This document shows positions 27,500 to 36,127 of a DNA stretch of 38,792 nt, in pieces. The notes beneath the pieces were generated by a model. That model was given only the letters and a program-made list of their open reading frames with translations, ran no database searches and was not told where the DNA came from. This DNA is from Clostridiales bacterium (GTDB taxonomy: Bacteria; Bacillota; Clostridia; Lachnospirales; WQUN01). The position numbers and the translations under genes are program-made. The stretch is taken from positions 1 to 38,792 of the forward strand of contig JAISZB010000151.1 of NCBI GenBank assembly GCA_031269465.1, given 5' to 3'. Within the stretch, counting starts at the first letter, position 1. Each line of letters starts with the position of its first letter.

Positions 27500-29352
27500 C
27501 TTTTGCCCTCCAAGGATATGGAAACCTTCGAGAGAAGCCTCTTTGAAGGTTCTTTGGCCTTAAGATCTATGCGGTATATGAAGTCCCCCCAGTTCCAGTG
27601 AAGGCGGGACTCGGTTATAGGAATCTCATAAACGGACGCCTGCAGGAGATTTCCGTCGAATCTAAGCGACGCGCCTGAGCCTTCCAGGGATATGAGTCCG
27701 CTTTCTTTGATTTCCGGCTTTGGCGAGGTCATGAAGTATTGATGGATGTCATCGGTCTCTTCTTCGAGGATGAAGCTGTCTTCTATGCAGACGCAGGGAT
27801 TTTCCCCTCGGATAAGCCGCGCCTCGCGCTTTAGCGATATGATTCCAGCCTCTTCGGGGTAAGCCCCCGCAAGCTCCATCGACAAGCGGGAATCGACTGC
27901 CGTAATCTCGCAAAAGGCGCGCGTCGCCTTGTACTCTCCTCCAGCGCGCTGGAGAATGCCGCGCACTCCAGGGCAATTGTGGTATTGGGACTGAGTGTTC
28001 CATAATTCGTATCGCTTGGGGCTGAATGTCTGGGCTACATACTCTTCGGTCCCGATATCTATGAAAAGCGGCTTGCCGTCAGTGTAAACGATGAAATTCC
28101 CAATGTCATTGTGGTTGTGGGATTCGTCATTCCTTCCGGCTTTGGCTGAAAGGAAGAGTCCTTTGGGGCTTCCCTCATTTTCGCGGGCGATCATCACTTG
28201 CTTCTCCCAGAACCAGGAGTGCATCGGGTATGGCAGAGCAAAGCTACATTCAGCGCGCTCGTTTTCAGAGAATATTTCGTTTAGGAAAGCGTATGCGTGG
28301 AACCAGTCGTGCGCAATCGGCCTAATCGGCTCGCCCTTGGCTCCAAGCGCCATCATGCCTTCATTTTCCAGCGCTTTGCCGAATCGGTGGACAGAGGAGC
28401 CGACAGTGACGATTGCGTCTCCGTCAGCATAATTGACATAGTACTTTCCGTCTATATATACCTTGGTGATGTATTCTCCGATAAGGCGCAGCTTTTCAAG
28501 TTTCATTGCGTCGAGGACGCCTCCGGAAGCCGACTTTGCAAGCTCGAGGCACTCGAAGAGGCCTGCGCCCGCAGCGCCCCAGTACATGGGGCCCTCGTCG
28601 CAGCAGCCGTCGCCCGCGTAGGTCTCCAGATAGCGATCCAGGCTCATCAAGATTTTGTGCAAGCCTCTGCTGCGCAGAGTCTCATTTTCGCATAGGAGGA
28701 GGAAGCATATGAGAGCGTTGAGATTGCACCATGGATTCCAATTGTTAATGCGATGGCCTTTTTCAAAGCCCATCCACCAGTAGTCGTCCCTGTTTAGGTA
28801 GGGGAGGATGATTCTTTCATTGACAGCGCTTCTTATGCGGCGCCGGACGCGGGAGCTTATCTGATCAAGCTCGCTTCCGAGCAGATAGTCTGTAAGCGCC
28901 AGAAGTGCCGCGGTTTCTGAGGACGACAGATCCACTTCATGGTCGTCGGGGTTTGCTATGTCGAAGCCGATGCTTGCGAAAGCAAGCGGCGTAATCCATG
29001 AGGTCTCCTCGCAAATGGATATTATGCCGCTTATTATCTGCAGGAGGAAGCGGCCCCTTCCCTCGAAGCACTCGGCGAAAGCGAGCGTCCCCAAAGCGTT
29101 TCTGCGCTCCCTGAAACGCCTGTTGTGCGGCATGAATTCCCCAGAGAAGCGCGGCTCAAGGCAAAGCTTGGCTGTTACGGCGGGCCATTGGAACTCCAGA
29201 AGCTTCTCTGCGGCTATAATCCATTCAGCCGCCGTTTCAGGCGCCGCAGCCTCCCACGCCTCCCGTTCCGAGCACTTGGGAAAAGGATGAAATCCCGGAA
29301 CAGGCATGTTTAATTCCCTTACCTTGGAAAAGCTGAATTCTTCGGCAAACAC
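27496..29352 (-). CDS. Heparinase II/III-family protein (polysaccharide lyase-like)
   Basis: A 618-aa protein. The alpha/alpha-toroid N-terminal half has NRDDYWWMGFEKGHRINNWN, PWCNLNALICFLLLCENE and DEGPMYWGAAGAGLFE. The heparinase II/III-like beta-sandwich contains the hallmark ESHNHNDIGNFIVYTDGKPL then FIDIGTEEYV, YELWNTQSQYHNCPGVRG and IHQYFMTSPKPE. The family cleaves uronic-acid-containing polysaccharides by beta-elimination, using Tyr/His near NHNDIG. No signal peptide is present, so it should act on imported oligosaccharides. GTG 29352 follows AAGGGGGAG. It lies between lacI and the C-N hydrolase. The substrate (glycosaminoglycan, alginate or other uronan) is not decidable. Confidence 0.83.
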   Translation of the reverse strand: MFAEEFSFSKVRELNMPVPGFHPFPKCSEREAWEAAAPETAAEWIIAAEKLLEFQWPAVTAKLCLEPRFSGEFMPHNRRFRERRNALGTLAFAECFEGRGRFLLQIISGIISICEETSWITPLAFASIGFDIANPDDHEVDLSSSETAALLALTDYLLGSELDQISSRVRRRIRSAVNERIILPYLNRDDYWWMGFEKGHRINNWNPWCNLNALICFLLLCENETLRSRGLHKILMSLDRYLETYAGDGCCDEGPMYWGAAGAGLFECLELAKSASGGVLDAMKLEKLRLIGEYITKVYIDGKYYVNYADGDAIVTVGSSVHRFGKALENEGMMALGAKGEPIRPIAHDWFHAYAFLNEIFSENERAECSFALPYPMHSWFWEKQVMIARENEGSPKGLFLSAKAGRNDESHNHNDIGNFIVYTDGKPLFIDIGTEEYVAQTFSPKRYELWNTQSQYHNCPGVRGILQRAGGEYKATRAFCEITAVDSRLSMELAGAYPEEAGIISLKREARLIRGENPCVCIEDSFILEEETDDIHQYFMTSPKPEIKESGLISLEGSGASLRFDGNLLQASVYEIPITESRLHWNWGDFIYRIDLKAKEPSKRLLSKVSISLEGKR

Positions 29353-29397
29353 TGCTAACTCCCCCTTGCGTTTTACTGGAAGCCTTGAAATCTAGAT

Positions 29398-30456
29398 TCA
29401 AGGCTGCTGTTTTGGCGGCCTTACGGAATCCCTCTCCATGAGCTTTCCGGAAATGTTCAGGTTAACCACGCCCTCTTCGGGATCTTCGATTAGCTGAACA
29501 AGGGTCTTTACCGCAAGCCTTCCCATAAGCTTGCGATCAATCCGGATGGTGGTGAGTTTGGGAAGGATCATCTGCGCCAGCGGTATGTCGTCAAAGCCTA
29601 TTACTGATATGTCGTCGGGGATTTTCAGCCCTCTCTGCGAAAGCAGGTTCATAAGAGCCACCGCTATGCGGTCTCCCGCGCAGAACCAGGCTGTGGGAAA
29701 CTCCTTCATCTCATCAAGAGACGCCTCGAAAGCTTCGGGAATGTCAAAGAGCTTGAATGACAAGCCGCTTCCTGTAATACAGTAGCCGTCGTACTTCGCA
29801 AGGCCGGCGTGCCGCATTGCCAGATTGAATCCGCACCAGCGCTCATAGACTGACAGAGCGGTGAATATGGGTCCGATGAACCCGATTTTCTTGTGCCCCA
29901 TGCCTATAAGGTGGTTGGCTGCGAGATAGCCTCCGCTGAGGTTTGCGGAACCGACGCAGGCGATAGGGATGCTGTTGTAGGCTATGTCGACTGACAGCAT
30001 TGGATATCCCTTTGACGCAAGCGCGGCCATGTACTTTTCGGAGAGGACGCCGATGCATATGAGTCCCGCCAAGCTTATGGACTTCGGAAATACGGGCAAA
30101 ATCTCCTTCTCCTCCATTTCCTTCGATATTCCGGCGTTGACGGATATGAAGCCATGCCGCTTCGCTTCAGTCTCGATTGTCCAGAATATCTCAGAATAGA
30201 AGAAGTTGTCGTTGTGCAGGTATTCAGGCACGATGACTAAAATGCAACGGTTTTTCGGCTCAGCTTTGGCGGCGTAGCCGCCATAGCGCAACTCTTCGGC
30301 TTTTTCAAAGATTTTGCTGCGCAACTCATCGCTTACGCCGGCTTTCCCGCCCAAAGCAAGAGAGACTGAATTCTTGGATATGTTCAGGCTCTTGGCGATA
30401 TCGTCCATAGTGGTCTTCTTATCGCCGGGTTTACGGTTTCTGTTTCTTTCGCTCAT
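29398..30456 (-). CDS. LacI-family transcriptional regulator
   Basis: 352 aa. The N-terminal helix-turn-helix (TTMDDIAKSLNISKNSVSLA then LGGKAGVSDELRSKIFEKAEELRYG) is of LacI type and is followed by a periplasmic-binding-protein-like sugar sensor (GLICIGVLSEKY, NHLIGMGHKKIGFIGP, AWFCAGDRIAVALM, DISVIGFDDIPLAQMILPKL, GRLAVKTLVQLIED). ATG 30456 has GGTGAT five bases ahead; the frame also opens at GTG 30468. It is divergent from the solute-binding protein gene and first in the lyase operon, so it likely controls both arms and itself. No convincing operator palindrome was seen. Confidence 0.92.
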   Translation of the reverse strand: MSERNRNRKPGDKKTTMDDIAKSLNISKNSVSLALGGKAGVSDELRSKIFEKAEELRYGGYAAKAEPKNRCILVIVPEYLHNDNFFYSEIFWTIETEAKRHGFISVNAGISKEMEEKEILPVFPKSISLAGLICIGVLSEKYMAALASKGYPMLSVDIAYNSIPIACVGSANLSGGYLAANHLIGMGHKKIGFIGPIFTALSVYERWCGFNLAMRHAGLAKYDGYCITGSGLSFKLFDIPEAFEASLDEMKEFPTAWFCAGDRIAVALMNLLSQRGLKIPDDISVIGFDDIPLAQMILPKLTTIRIDRKLMGRLAVKTLVQLIEDPEEGVVNLNISGKLMERDSVRPPKQQP

Positions 30457-30473
30457 TGCAATCACCACTTTAC

Positions 30474-30502
30474 AATTTATCAGATTTCCATTTGTTTGTC
30501 AA
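30474..30502 (-). promoter_or_regulatory. Promoter for lacI-lyase operon
   Basis: Minus strand TTGACA (30502-30497), 17-bp spacer, TAAATT (30479-30474). It predicts a very short leader before ATG 30456. Confidence 0.5.
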
Positions 30503-30697
30503 GTTAAAATATTCAGAATCACTGACTTTTTCCTATGATTGAGCGGAAGGCCATTTGCAAGATAAAAGCCTGATTTCCCATTAAATATTGACGATAAATT
30601 GAATTATTTGTACAGGTCAATCAAGCAGCTGACGATGCATTGCCAAAAATGCCATGTGAAAATTTAAAATATTGTGCATTATTTTATATATCTCCAG

Positions 30698-30726
30698 TTG
30701 ACAAATTTGCGGGCTTGAGTTATGCT
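30698..30726 (+). promoter_or_regulatory. Promoter for the ABC transporter operon
   Basis: TTGACA (30698-30703), 17-bp spacer, TATGCT (30721-30726), about 135 bp upstream of the solute-binding protein start. Confidence 0.7.
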
Positions 30727-30860
30727 AATAATGATTAAGAAAACCCAAAGAAAAATAGCAGGGAGAATTGTCAAGCAGACTTAAACTCTGTAATGCTTTC
30801 TCTAAAGTTTGTCAAGCCTCCCAGGCAGTTCCAACAAATTTGAAGAAAAGAGGTATGTTC

Positions 30861-32627
30861 ATGCTTGCACGAAGTAAAATCCTTGCGGCAGCCATCGCCG
30901 CGGCAATGCTTTTTTCCAGCTCCGCTTGCGGAAGTGCCGCTCCGGCTGTGACGGAAGCGCCGGAGACGGCATCTATGATGCCGGAGACGGCAGCCGAGCC
31001 TTCTGAGGTTGCGTCAGAGGCGGCGCCAGAGCCAGCCTATGACGGACCTGTCGGACTGAGCAAGTACAGTGAGATTGTAAGGCCGACCTTCGCCAGAATG
31101 GCGAGCCTCGATCCTAAATTCAAAGAGGGGCAGTCCTACGAAAACAACATTTGGGTTACGGAATACAGGGATGTATTGGGCATAGAGCTTGACACGATAT
31201 GGTCCGCTGAAGGGCCTGACGCCTACAATGAGAAGCTTCAGCTGAGCATTGTCTCCGGAGATGTCCCGGACATATTCGTTTGCAACTCCGCGCAGTTTAC
31301 AAGCCTTGTAAACGCAGGAATGCTTGAGCCGCTTGAGAGCGTTGTGGAAGAATGGGCCATTCCGCTGGTGGCGGAGAACCTGCAGGCTGACGGAGGAGAA
31401 GGCATTAGACAGGCCACGATCGATGGAAATCTCTACGGCCTTCCTCAGGCTTCGGTCGGGGCGGGGGCATTCCAGTTCCTTTTCATGCGTGAAGACTGGC
31501 GCGTAAAGCTCGGGCTTGAAGTGCCCAAGACCATGGACGATCTGTATGCCGTGGCGAAGGCGTTTGTCGAGCAGGATCCGGATGGCAACGGCATAGATGA
31601 CACATGGGGCCTGGGAATAAGCAACAAGCCGTTTGAGACATTCTTCACATACAGAGGCTTCTTCAACGGCTTCGGCGCGTACATGAAGCAGTGGATCAAC
31701 AACAACGGAGTGCTTGAAGACGGAATCATCCAGCCTGAAATGAAGCTTGCGCTGGCTGAGCTTAACAAATATTACGAAGAGGGACTCATTGATCCGGAAT
31801 TTGTAACCAAGGACTCCATGGCTGTGTCTGCGGACGCGATTAGCGGAAAAGTCGGCCTGCATTTCGGAGAATGGTGGGTTCAGACCTGGCCCCTGCCTGA
31901 CGGCGTGAAGCTGGGGCAGGACTGGAAAGCCTACACTATTCCATTCGCAGCTTCCAACTCCGAGAAGAAGCTTGGCGGAGTGGCGAAGCTTCTAGGTCGC
32001 TATGTAGTCAAAAAAGGATACGAGCACCCTGAAGCGCTGGTTAAGATGTACAACCTCTTCCAGGAGAGGGTAATGAGCCAAAACTACGACACTACTATAT
32101 ACAAGGGCGACGGAACCTATGACTTCCAGGGCCTCGCGCCAATAGCCCCCGTAATTGGAGTAGATCGCAATGTATATGACTGGGGCTTCGTGACAAAGGC
32201 TGTAGACGCAAAGGATCAAAGCCTCCTTGCGCCAGGCAACGCCGACCAGATTGACAAGTTCACGAAAGTCATGGCTTATCTGGATGGCAATACGCCGTTT
32301 GTTGAAGGCTTGACGGATGAGCAGCTAAACGACAATACGGACTACTACAACAACTACCGCGTCCATTATGGGCCTGAGGCGATAATGGGCCTGCTGGACT
32401 ACTACAATAGAAGCGGAATCTTCAAGCTTGACGCCTTCTACGGCCCGGACACCCCTGCGATGCTTGACAATGCGGCGCAGCTTCAGTCAAACGCTGAAGA
32501 GATGATAATAAACATCGTTACAGGCGCGGAAGATCTGGATTACTTTGATGAATTCGTCTCTGAATGGAAGCTTAACGGCGGCGAACAGATGATCAAGGAA
32601 GTCAATGAGTGGTATAACGCCCAGTAG
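30861..32627 (+). CDS. Extracellular solute-binding lipoprotein, sugar ABC transporter (LplA/YtcQ type)
   Basis: A 588-aa lipoprotein. The N-terminus MLARSKILAAAIAAAMLFSS then SACGS carries lipobox SSAC. A low-complexity Ala/Glu/Pro linker follows, then a large binding domain (YEEGLIDPEFVTKD, VGLHFGEWWVQTWPLPDG, VPKTMDDLYAVAKAFVEQDP, DGNGIDDTWGLG), as in the roughly 500-550-aa LplA/YtcQ group. It captures an oligosaccharide outside the membrane and delivers it to the two permeases downstream. ATG 30861 is chosen because AGAGG lies seven bases ahead; an ATG six bases earlier is too close. A series of hairpins separates it from the permeases, fitting higher expression of the binding protein. 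Confidence 0.9.
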   Translation: MLARSKILAAAIAAAMLFSSSACGSAAPAVTEAPETASMMPETAAEPSEVASEAAPEPAYDGPVGLSKYSEIVRPTFARMASLDPKFKEGQSYENNIWVTEYRDVLGIELDTIWSAEGPDAYNEKLQLSIVSGDVPDIFVCNSAQFTSLVNAGMLEPLESVVEEWAIPLVAENLQADGGEGIRQATIDGNLYGLPQASVGAGAFQFLFMREDWRVKLGLEVPKTMDDLYAVAKAFVEQDPDGNGIDDTWGLGISNKPFETFFTYRGFFNGFGAYMKQWINNNGVLEDGIIQPEMKLALAELNKYYEEGLIDPEFVTKDSMAVSADAISGKVGLHFGEWWVQTWPLPDGVKLGQDWKAYTIPFAASNSEKKLGGVAKLLGRYVVKKGYEHPEALVKMYNLFQERVMSQNYDTTIYKGDGTYDFQGLAPIAPVIGVDRNVYDWGFVTKAVDAKDQSLLAPGNADQIDKFTKVMAYLDGNTPFVEGLTDEQLNDNTDYYNNYRVHYGPEAIMGLLDYYNRSGIFKLDAFYGPDTPAMLDNAAQLQSNAEEMIINIVTGAEDLDYFDEFVSEWKLNGGEQMIKEVNEWYNAQ

Positions 32628-32706
32628 CGATGCTGGCGTTTTAGTAGCGATGCTGGCGTTTTAGCAGCGATGCTGGCGTTTTAGCGGCGAAGCCGGCGTT
32701 TTTTTG
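32623..32706 (+). repeat. Four 20-nt tandem repeats ending in a T run (attenuator)
   Basis: The unit agtagcgatgctggcgtttt occurs at 32623, 32643, 32663 (one change) and 32683 (three changes), continuing into seven T. The first unit contains the stop codon of the binding-protein gene. Each unit can form a small CAGC-GAT-GCTG-type hairpin; the last, CGGC-GAA-GCCG, is followed by a real T tract. It probably gives partial termination. Confidence 0.8.
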
Positions 32707-32757
32707 GCCTTGACCGTGGCTCTGGGATTGACTCATCAAATGAATTGAAAGAATCAG

Positions 32758-32795
32758 GCGGGGTCCAGCTCTATGCTTGGCCCCGCGCTTTTTGG
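32758..32795 (+). terminator. Second internal terminator/attenuator before the permeases
   Basis: GCGGGG-t-CCA, 9-nt loop, TTGG-CCCCGC, then GCTTTTT. It lies between the binding protein and the first permease, so transcription of the permeases depends on read-through or a further promoter. A GCGCGC/GCGCGC hairpin follows at about 32812-32830. Confidence 0.7.
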
Positions 32796-32853
32796 CATTT
32801 AATAGTCGCCCCGCGCGCAATTCGCGCGCGTGAAGGCGCGGGAGGGGCTTCAT

Positions 32854-33777
32854 ATGGCAAAGTCAACCCGTCGGGCCAGATCCGTCCATTGGGGGCTGTA
32901 CGCGATGCTTGTCCCCGGGATCATTCTGACGCTCATTTACTCCTACGGCCCTCTGATGGGGCTTGTGATAGCGTTTCAGAAATTCGACTTCACAAAAGGG
33001 CTTTTCGGTTCCCCTTGGGTCGGATTCGACAACTTCAAGTACATATTCAACCTGCGGGACTTCCGCAGAGCTTTGGGAAATACCTTGAGCATCTCTTCAA
33101 TGAAGCTTGTGTTTGGCATGGCGTTTCCCATAGTCGTTTCCCTTCTTTTGAATGAGATCCGCTTCAATGGACTCAAGCGTGTGATCCAGACGCTCATCTA
33201 CCTCCCTTTTTTCATCTCTTGGGTTATCCTGGCCGGAATAATGGGAGATCTGCTGTCCCCGTCCACAGGCTTTTTAAACGGGATTCTCAAGATGCTCGGA
33301 TTTAAGGGGGTCTATTTCCTCGGAAACGCAAGCGTGTTTCCGGCTACGATGATTGTGCTTGATGTTTGGAAAGGCTTCGGCTTTGGAACGATATTGTACC
33401 TAGCCGCCTTGACTGGGGTAGATCCGAGCCTGTACGAAGCGGCAAGCATGGATGGCGCCAATCGGTTCCACCGCATGTGGCACATAACCATGCCGGAGCT
33501 TGTGCCGATAATTGTCTTGAACGGCACGCTCAGCTTGGGAAACATACTGAATGCGGGATTTGATCAGATTACGAACATGTACTCCACTGTAGTGTACAAG
33601 TCGGGCGACATCCTTGACACGCTGGTGTACAGAGTGGGCATCATAGGCGTAAGGGACAGCATACCGCAGTATGAAATAGCCACATCTATAGGGCTATTCA
33701 AATCCCTGGTCTCGTTTGCGCTCATATCAGCTTCATACTACTTGGCGCATAAATTTGCGGACTACCAAATCTTTTAG
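32854..33777 (+). CDS. Sugar ABC transporter permease (LplB/YtcP-partner type)
   Basis: A 307-aa inner-membrane protein with about six helices (LYAMLVPGIILTLIYSYGPL, ISWVILAGIMGDLL, SVFPATMIVLDVWKGFGFGT). The cytoplasmic EAA loop, YEAASMDGANRFHRMWHITM then PELVP, contacts the ATPase. ATG 32854 follows GGGAGGGG; an in-frame GTG at 32830 is less likely. It pairs with the next permease to form the channel. No ATP-binding gene is present; such transporters commonly share a multitask MsmX-type ATPase encoded elsewhere. Confidence 0.92.
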   Translation: MAKSTRRARSVHWGLYAMLVPGIILTLIYSYGPLMGLVIAFQKFDFTKGLFGSPWVGFDNFKYIFNLRDFRRALGNTLSISSMKLVFGMAFPIVVSLLLNEIRFNGLKRVIQTLIYLPFFISWVILAGIMGDLLSPSTGFLNGILKMLGFKGVYFLGNASVFPATMIVLDVWKGFGFGTILYLAALTGVDPSLYEAASMDGANRFHRMWHITMPELVPIIVLNGTLSLGNILNAGFDQITNMYSTVVYKSGDILDTLVYRVGIIGVRDSIPQYEIATSIGLFKSLVSFALISASYYLAHKFADYQIF

Positions 33778-33791
33778 GGGGAGGCTCCAGG

Positions 33792-34706
33792 ATGGAAGAG
33801 AATAAGCGCGAGTTTAAGCTGATGCGCCGCAGAGGCTTCAGCGCGGAATATATATTTGATTTCTTCAATATATTGTTCCTCGGCTTCCTAGCCGTCTGCT
33901 GCGTGCTTCCCTTCATAAACGTCATTGCTGTATCCCTCAGCGATTCTTCAGCGGCTACCGCTGGAATGGTAGGATTGTGGCCGGTCAAGTTTTCGCTTGA
34001 TTCATACATGTTCGCCTTTCAGAAAGTCCGCTTCCTGCTATCAATGAAAAATTCCGCAATCCGCGTAATTTTGGGAGTCGCTGTGAATATGGCGCTGACC
34101 ATCATCACAGCCTATCCGCTGTCAAAGACAGTAAAAGAGCTTAAAGGCCGGACCTTCTTCGCCTGGTTCTTTGTTATAACCATGCTAATCGGCGGCGGCA
34201 CCATACCGACTTATTTGATAGTAATGTGGACGGGCTTGAGAAATACTGTCTGGTCCATGATACTTCCGGGAGCCGTGCCGGTTTACAACGTGGTTATCCT
34301 GCTCAACTTCTTCAAGCAGCTTCCCAAAGAGCTGGAAGAGTCCGCTGTCATTGACGGAGCAGGTGATTTCAGGATATTTTTAAGAATCATAATCCCCCTG
34401 TCTATGCCGTGCATAGCGACGCTAATAGTCTTTCAGACTGTGGGGCATTGGAATGACTGGTTCTCTGGGATGATTTACCTGGACAACATAGAAAAGTACC
34501 CGCTTGCAACATATCTGCACAACGTTTTGCAGCGGCCCAACTTTGACAATATGGAGCTTCAGGAGATACAGCGGGTTATGAAGATATCGAACCGTACTCT
34601 TTCCGACGCGCAGATTTTAATCGGAGCGCTTCCTATAATCATGGTCTATCCTTTCCTTCAGAGATTCTTTGTAAAGGGCATGGTGCTTGGAAGCTTGAAG
34701 GGATAA
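33792..34706 (+). CDS. Sugar ABC transporter permease (YtcP type)
   Basis: A 304-aa, six-helix permease. It has the N-terminal YIFDFFNILFLGFLAVCCVL, the YtcP-typical NVIAVSLSDSSAATAGMVGL then WPVKFSLDSY, GGGTIPTYLIVMWTGLRNTV, and the EAA loop LEESAVIDGAGDFRIFLRII. The C-terminal MVYPFLQRFFVKGMVLGSLK G is characteristic. ATG 33792 follows GGGGGAGG, 14 nt after the first permease. It is the last gene of the transport arm. Confidence 0.93.
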   Translation: MEENKREFKLMRRRGFSAEYIFDFFNILFLGFLAVCCVLPFINVIAVSLSDSSAATAGMVGLWPVKFSLDSYMFAFQKVRFLLSMKNSAIRVILGVAVNMALTIITAYPLSKTVKELKGRTFFAWFFVITMLIGGGTIPTYLIVMWTGLRNTVWSMILPGAVPVYNVVILLNFFKQLPKELEESAVIDGAGDFRIFLRIIIPLSMPCIATLIVFQTVGHWNDWFSGMIYLDNIEKYPLATYLHNVLQRPNFDNMELQEIQRVMKISNRTLSDAQILIGALPIIMVYPFLQRFFVKGMVLGSLKG

Positions 34707-34762
34707 AGCCGGCAGGGGCGATTAAGGGGCATGGCCGAAGCCAAAGGCGCCGCTTCTGCAGT

Positions 34763-34903
34763 GAGTTGCAATTACATGGATTGCATATGAAAGCTCCGAT
34801 TTTTGAAATTGACTGTACAGCGAGTGCGAAATGCCGATATCAATCGTGCCGCCCAATGGACAATCAAGCTCAAAAATCGGTGCATTTGACTGCAATCAGC
34901 ATA
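34763..34903. repeat. Palindromic MITE-like repeat, copy 10
   Basis: Left GCATATGAAAGCTCCGATTT, right TTGACTGCAATCAGCATA. The body has TTGACTGTACAGCGAGTGCG and CCGATATCAATCGTGCCGCC. A second fragment (AAATCGGCATG..GCGCGATTGATATCGG) abuts at 34911-34975. Confidence 0.8.
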
Positions 34904-35040
34904 CATGCAAATCGGCATGTCCACGTTAAAGCGCGATTGATATCGGCATGCGCTCGCTGTACAGTCATTGCATAAACGGGCTAACCTAGGCGCATAGGCA
35001 AAAAAGAGGGAAGATTAACCCGTTTATTTAGAATAGGCTT

Positions 35041-35067
35041 GCCTCTTTTTGGCGCTTAAAAAGAGGC
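35041..35067. repeat. 10-bp perfect hairpin
   Basis: GCCTCTTTTT, loop GGCGCTT, AAAAAGAGGC; AGGCT/AGCCT extend it. The same AAAAAAGAGG word at about 35001 could pair with the left arm, so alternative folds exist. It is possibly the decayed terminator of the transport operon. Confidence 0.5.
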
Positions 35068-35120
35068 GGGGCGAGCCTGTTTCGAGCCGAAAGTCGAGTC
35101 TTAAATGAATCATTGCGTAT

Positions 35121-35152
35121 GCGGCGAAAAGCCGCCTTTGCACAAGGCGGCT
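35121..35152. repeat. Two mutually exclusive hairpins
   Basis: GCGGC-GAAAA-GCCGC (35121-35135) competes with AGCCGCCTT-TGCAC-AAGGCGGCT (35130-35152). A further AGCCATCT/AGATGGC hairpin follows at about 35169-35189. No gene follows that these could control. Confidence 0.5.
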
Positions 35153-35236
35153 CTGAGCGATCTGCAAAAATAGCCATCTTAAGAGATGGCGTATTGGATG
35201 GAAAATACTTAGGCTGATTGCATAATTATTGTCTTA

Positions 35237-35595
35237 TTTATGCTTATTTGCACTGGAAAGTTCCGATTTACAGCCAGGATTATGCAATTAATGGGAAATG
35301 CAGATATCAATCTCACCACCTTGCAGGTGGATAATCCGACCTCAAAATCTGGCATTCTGATGCAAAACAGTAAGCTTTTGCATACGACACGGTCCGCCCA
35401 AGCTGGGTTAAGAGTTTCCATATCCGGGGTTTTACTTTTTTGAAGTCTCGTTTGCATTTTGGTGAGTCCTTCATATGAAAACCTCGCTTGAATATATGCC
35501 AATTCTTTAGTCAATTGCACCTATTTGCAACGTAAAAGAGCTTTGCTATCAAGCTCCAAAATAGGAAATTTCATATGCAAATCAGTATAGATGTC
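35237..35595. repeat. Broken or nested palindromic-repeat copies
   Basis: 35237-35370 has ATGCTTATTTGCACTGGAAA, CAGATATCAATCTCACCACC and ATCCGACCTCAAAATC. 35509-35590 has TCAATTGCACCTATTTGC, TCAAGCTCCAAAATAGG and ATATGCAAATCAGTATA. The outer pieces look like the two halves of one copy separated by about 150 bp of other sequence. Confidence 0.6.
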
Positions 35596-35803
35596 GCATA
35601 TTATACTTCCAATGCGGCAAGTTGTCAATATACCGATGGCTAAAAGGTGCGCTTATGCCGCTCTTTCTCTTAAAGCTACGATTGTTCCGAGGCGCTGAAT
35701 GGCCTTTTTCAAAATCAGAACTGCATTATGCGCAAACGTATCTTAGTCCAGCGTCCGCCTGATTAGCGTATGAAGTTTAGGTTCTGGAGCTTGATTATAC
35801 AGG

Positions 35804-35908
35804 CATGCAGATTTGCAGTCAAATGAAACGATTTTTGGATCGGATTATCCATAGAAGCATTTTATAATCCTACCCAAAAATCGGAACTTTCCAATGCAAA
35901 TCAGTATG
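35804..35908. repeat. Palindromic MITE-like repeat, copy 12
   Basis: Left GCAGATTTGCAGTCAAATG, right CCAATGCAAATCAGTATG; arms CGATTTTTGGATCGGATTAT and ATAATCCTACCCAAAAATCG are nearly perfect inverses. Confidence 0.75.
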
Positions 35909-35988
35909 TCAATTGACTCTCGGACTTCAAATGAGGCGCATTTGACTAAAGAATCGGAATAGCCTCGCATGATGGCTCCTTTCTAGCC

Positions 35989-36127
35989 CGCTCAGGGAGT
36001 ATAGATATTTATTTTGGGCATCTTCGCGACTCGTCGCTATATTCTTCATTCAAGCGCCTAATATCAACCCTTCTAAGCCTTGGCTGAAACCCACTGCCCA
36101 AAATCTATATCTACACCTCCGCTCAGG
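35989..36127. repeat. Second class of inverted-repeat element
   Basis: CGCTCAGGGAGTATAGATAT then TTATTTTGGGCA (35989-36020) is inverted imperfectly as TGCCCAAAATCTATATCTAC then ACCTCCGCTCAGG (36095-36127). The 74-bp interior shows no relation to the palindromic family. Confidence 0.6.

Noticed and set aside
31014-31862. 282-codon minus-strand ORF opposite the solute-binding protein
   Set aside because: Shadow of a well-supported gene; composition is not protein-like and no start signal.
32623-32706. CRISPR-like tandem repeats
   Set aside because: Units are contiguous 20-mers without spacers and end in a terminator T run.
35653-35727. Possible TnpB C-terminal remnant (HNAVLILKKAIQRLG)
   Set aside because: Only about 20 residues, no zinc-finger cysteines or RuvC Asp visible; mentioned in the gap annotation only.
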